Positions 63,564 through 64,000 of a stretch of DNA of 64,000 nucleotides are shown piece by piece. Source of the stretch: Desulfobacteraceae bacterium (lineage in GTDB: Bacteria > Desulfobacterota > Desulfobacteria > Desulfobacterales > SURF-7). Numbering within the stretch: the first letter of the stretch is position 1; every line of letters begins with the position of its first letter. Under the pieces are notes generated by a model. The model did not search any database, was not told the DNA's origin, and worked only from the letters and a program-made list of their open reading frames with translations. The stretch spans positions 1 through 64,000 of the forward strand of contig QZKS01000054.1 of the NCBI GenBank assembly GCA_003599865.1. The letters are read 5' to 3'. Position numbers and translations under genes: made by a program.

Positions 63564-64000
63564 TTTCATCTCCAACCCCAGCCCCGGCAAGCTGCTGCCG
63601 ATACTCCGCCAGACGCTCATCGAAGTGGGCCAGCCATTGGGCATCGACAAAGGCTTTGATAATCCGCCGGACTTCGATTATCTGACTTTGACCCCGCAAG
63701 CGGCGGATAAACCCGAGTTCGGCGATCTTGTTCAATGTGGCGTCGACCTGGTCGATCAGTTTCACTTCGTTGCTGCCGACAGGAAGAAAAATCCGGATCA
63801 ACTCCACCACCTCATCTCGGGAAAGAATCAGGCGCGTGTCGCCGCCGCCGGCATCAAACTCGGCCAGCTTTTTGCGCAAAAGCGTTAGCAGCAGACTGAC
63901 CGGATAGGAGAGTTGACGCCGTACCACCAGACGGGGGACGGCCGTTATGCCGTCCTCATCGACATCCTGCCGGGAACGCAAAAAAGCGTATCCTTCCGCC
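63556..64000 (-). CDS. jetB: Wadjet system subunit JetB (5' end outside window)
   Basis: The frame is open to the window edge, so the start is missing. The visible 147 residues include [25 protein letters not shown] and [11 protein letters not shown], the winged-helix MksE-like (DUF4194) fold of the kleisin-associated subunit. It ends inside the jetC start region. The kleisin gene jetA is expected just beyond the window on the same strand. Confidence 0.87.
   Translation of the reverse strand, partial: AEGYAFLRSRQDVDEDGITAVPRLVVRRQLSYPVSLLLTLLRKKLAEFDAGGGDTRLILSRDEVVELIRIFLPVGSNEVKLIDQVDATLNKIAELGFIRRLRGQSQIIEVRRIIKAFVDAQWLAHFDERLAEYRQQLAGAGVGDENG

Overview
The window looks like the chromosome of an anaerobic Desulfobacterota member (a sulfate-reducer-like deltaproteobacterium). 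The grounds are the gene order nifH-nifI1-nifI2-nifD-nifK-nifE-nifN-nifB with a clostridial/deltaproteobacterial type NifD and NifK, the arginine decarboxylase plus carboxynorspermidine dehydrogenase pair, an A-type flavodiiron protein, and very heavy use of sigma-54. The genus cannot be fixed from the sequence. No rRNA, tRNA, CRISPR array or insertion sequence was seen.

Layout. 1-6.2 kb: small regulatory and nucleoid-type genes (acidic and OB-like small proteins, a zinc/HTH protein, DksA-like, HU, a secreted acidic protein). Most have a recognisable -24/-12 (sigma-54) promoter, and a sigma-54 activator with a degenerate receiver domain follows. 6.3-12.5 kb: polyamine genes (speA, carboxynorspermidine dehydrogenase) and a large Tat-exported phosphodiesterase-like protein. 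12.7-15.9 kb: znuACB and zur with a palindromic operator candidate. 16.4-29.4 kb: an apparently single leftward nif operon of about 13 kb, nifH-I1-I2-D-K-E-N-B-ferredoxin-modB-modA-modC-acetyltransferase-nifV, driven by a sigma-54 promoter. 29.8-33.4 kb: nifA, then glnB-amtB with its own sigma-54 promoter. 33.7-40.4 kb: a TetR regulator, RhlE helicase, three Hsp20 genes and a sigma-54-driven groEL without groES. 40.9-44.0 kb: a lysine 2,3-aminomutase, an ATP-grasp ligase and an acetyltransferase, which look like an uncharacterised beta-lysine pathway. 44.0-46.8 kb: a fused diadenylate cyclase/YbbR protein, a DUF2914 protein and a YitT protein. 47.3-49.2 kb: a third OB-like small gene with a sigma-54 promoter, beside a second degenerate-receiver activator paralogous to the first. 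49.3-53.8 kb: sbcCD. 53.9-57.8 kb: a nitric-oxide defence unit (norR divergent from hemerythrin-fprA-VOC) with a sigma-54 promoter and three repeated 17-bp enhancer sites. 57.9-58.8 kb: a Na+/Ca2+ exchanger. 59.0-64.0 kb: a Wadjet anti-plasmid system (jetD, jetC, partial jetB) running off the window edge.

How the genes work together. Eleven good -24/-12 elements are visible (plus one weaker candidate), together with four sigma-54 activators (NifA, NorR and the two degenerate-receiver paralogs). NifA, the NifI proteins, GlnB, AmtB and ModABC form a coherent nitrogen-fixation and ammonium-response unit. The two paralogous activators are the natural candidates to control the scattered sigma-54 genes for DksA, HU, the OB-like proteins, the secreted acidic protein and GroEL. 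A shared inverted repeat (TCGGAAC-N5-ATTCCG) lies upstream of three of those promoters. This putative stress or nucleoid regulon, and the KamA/ATP-grasp/GNAT cluster, are the least explained parts of the window.
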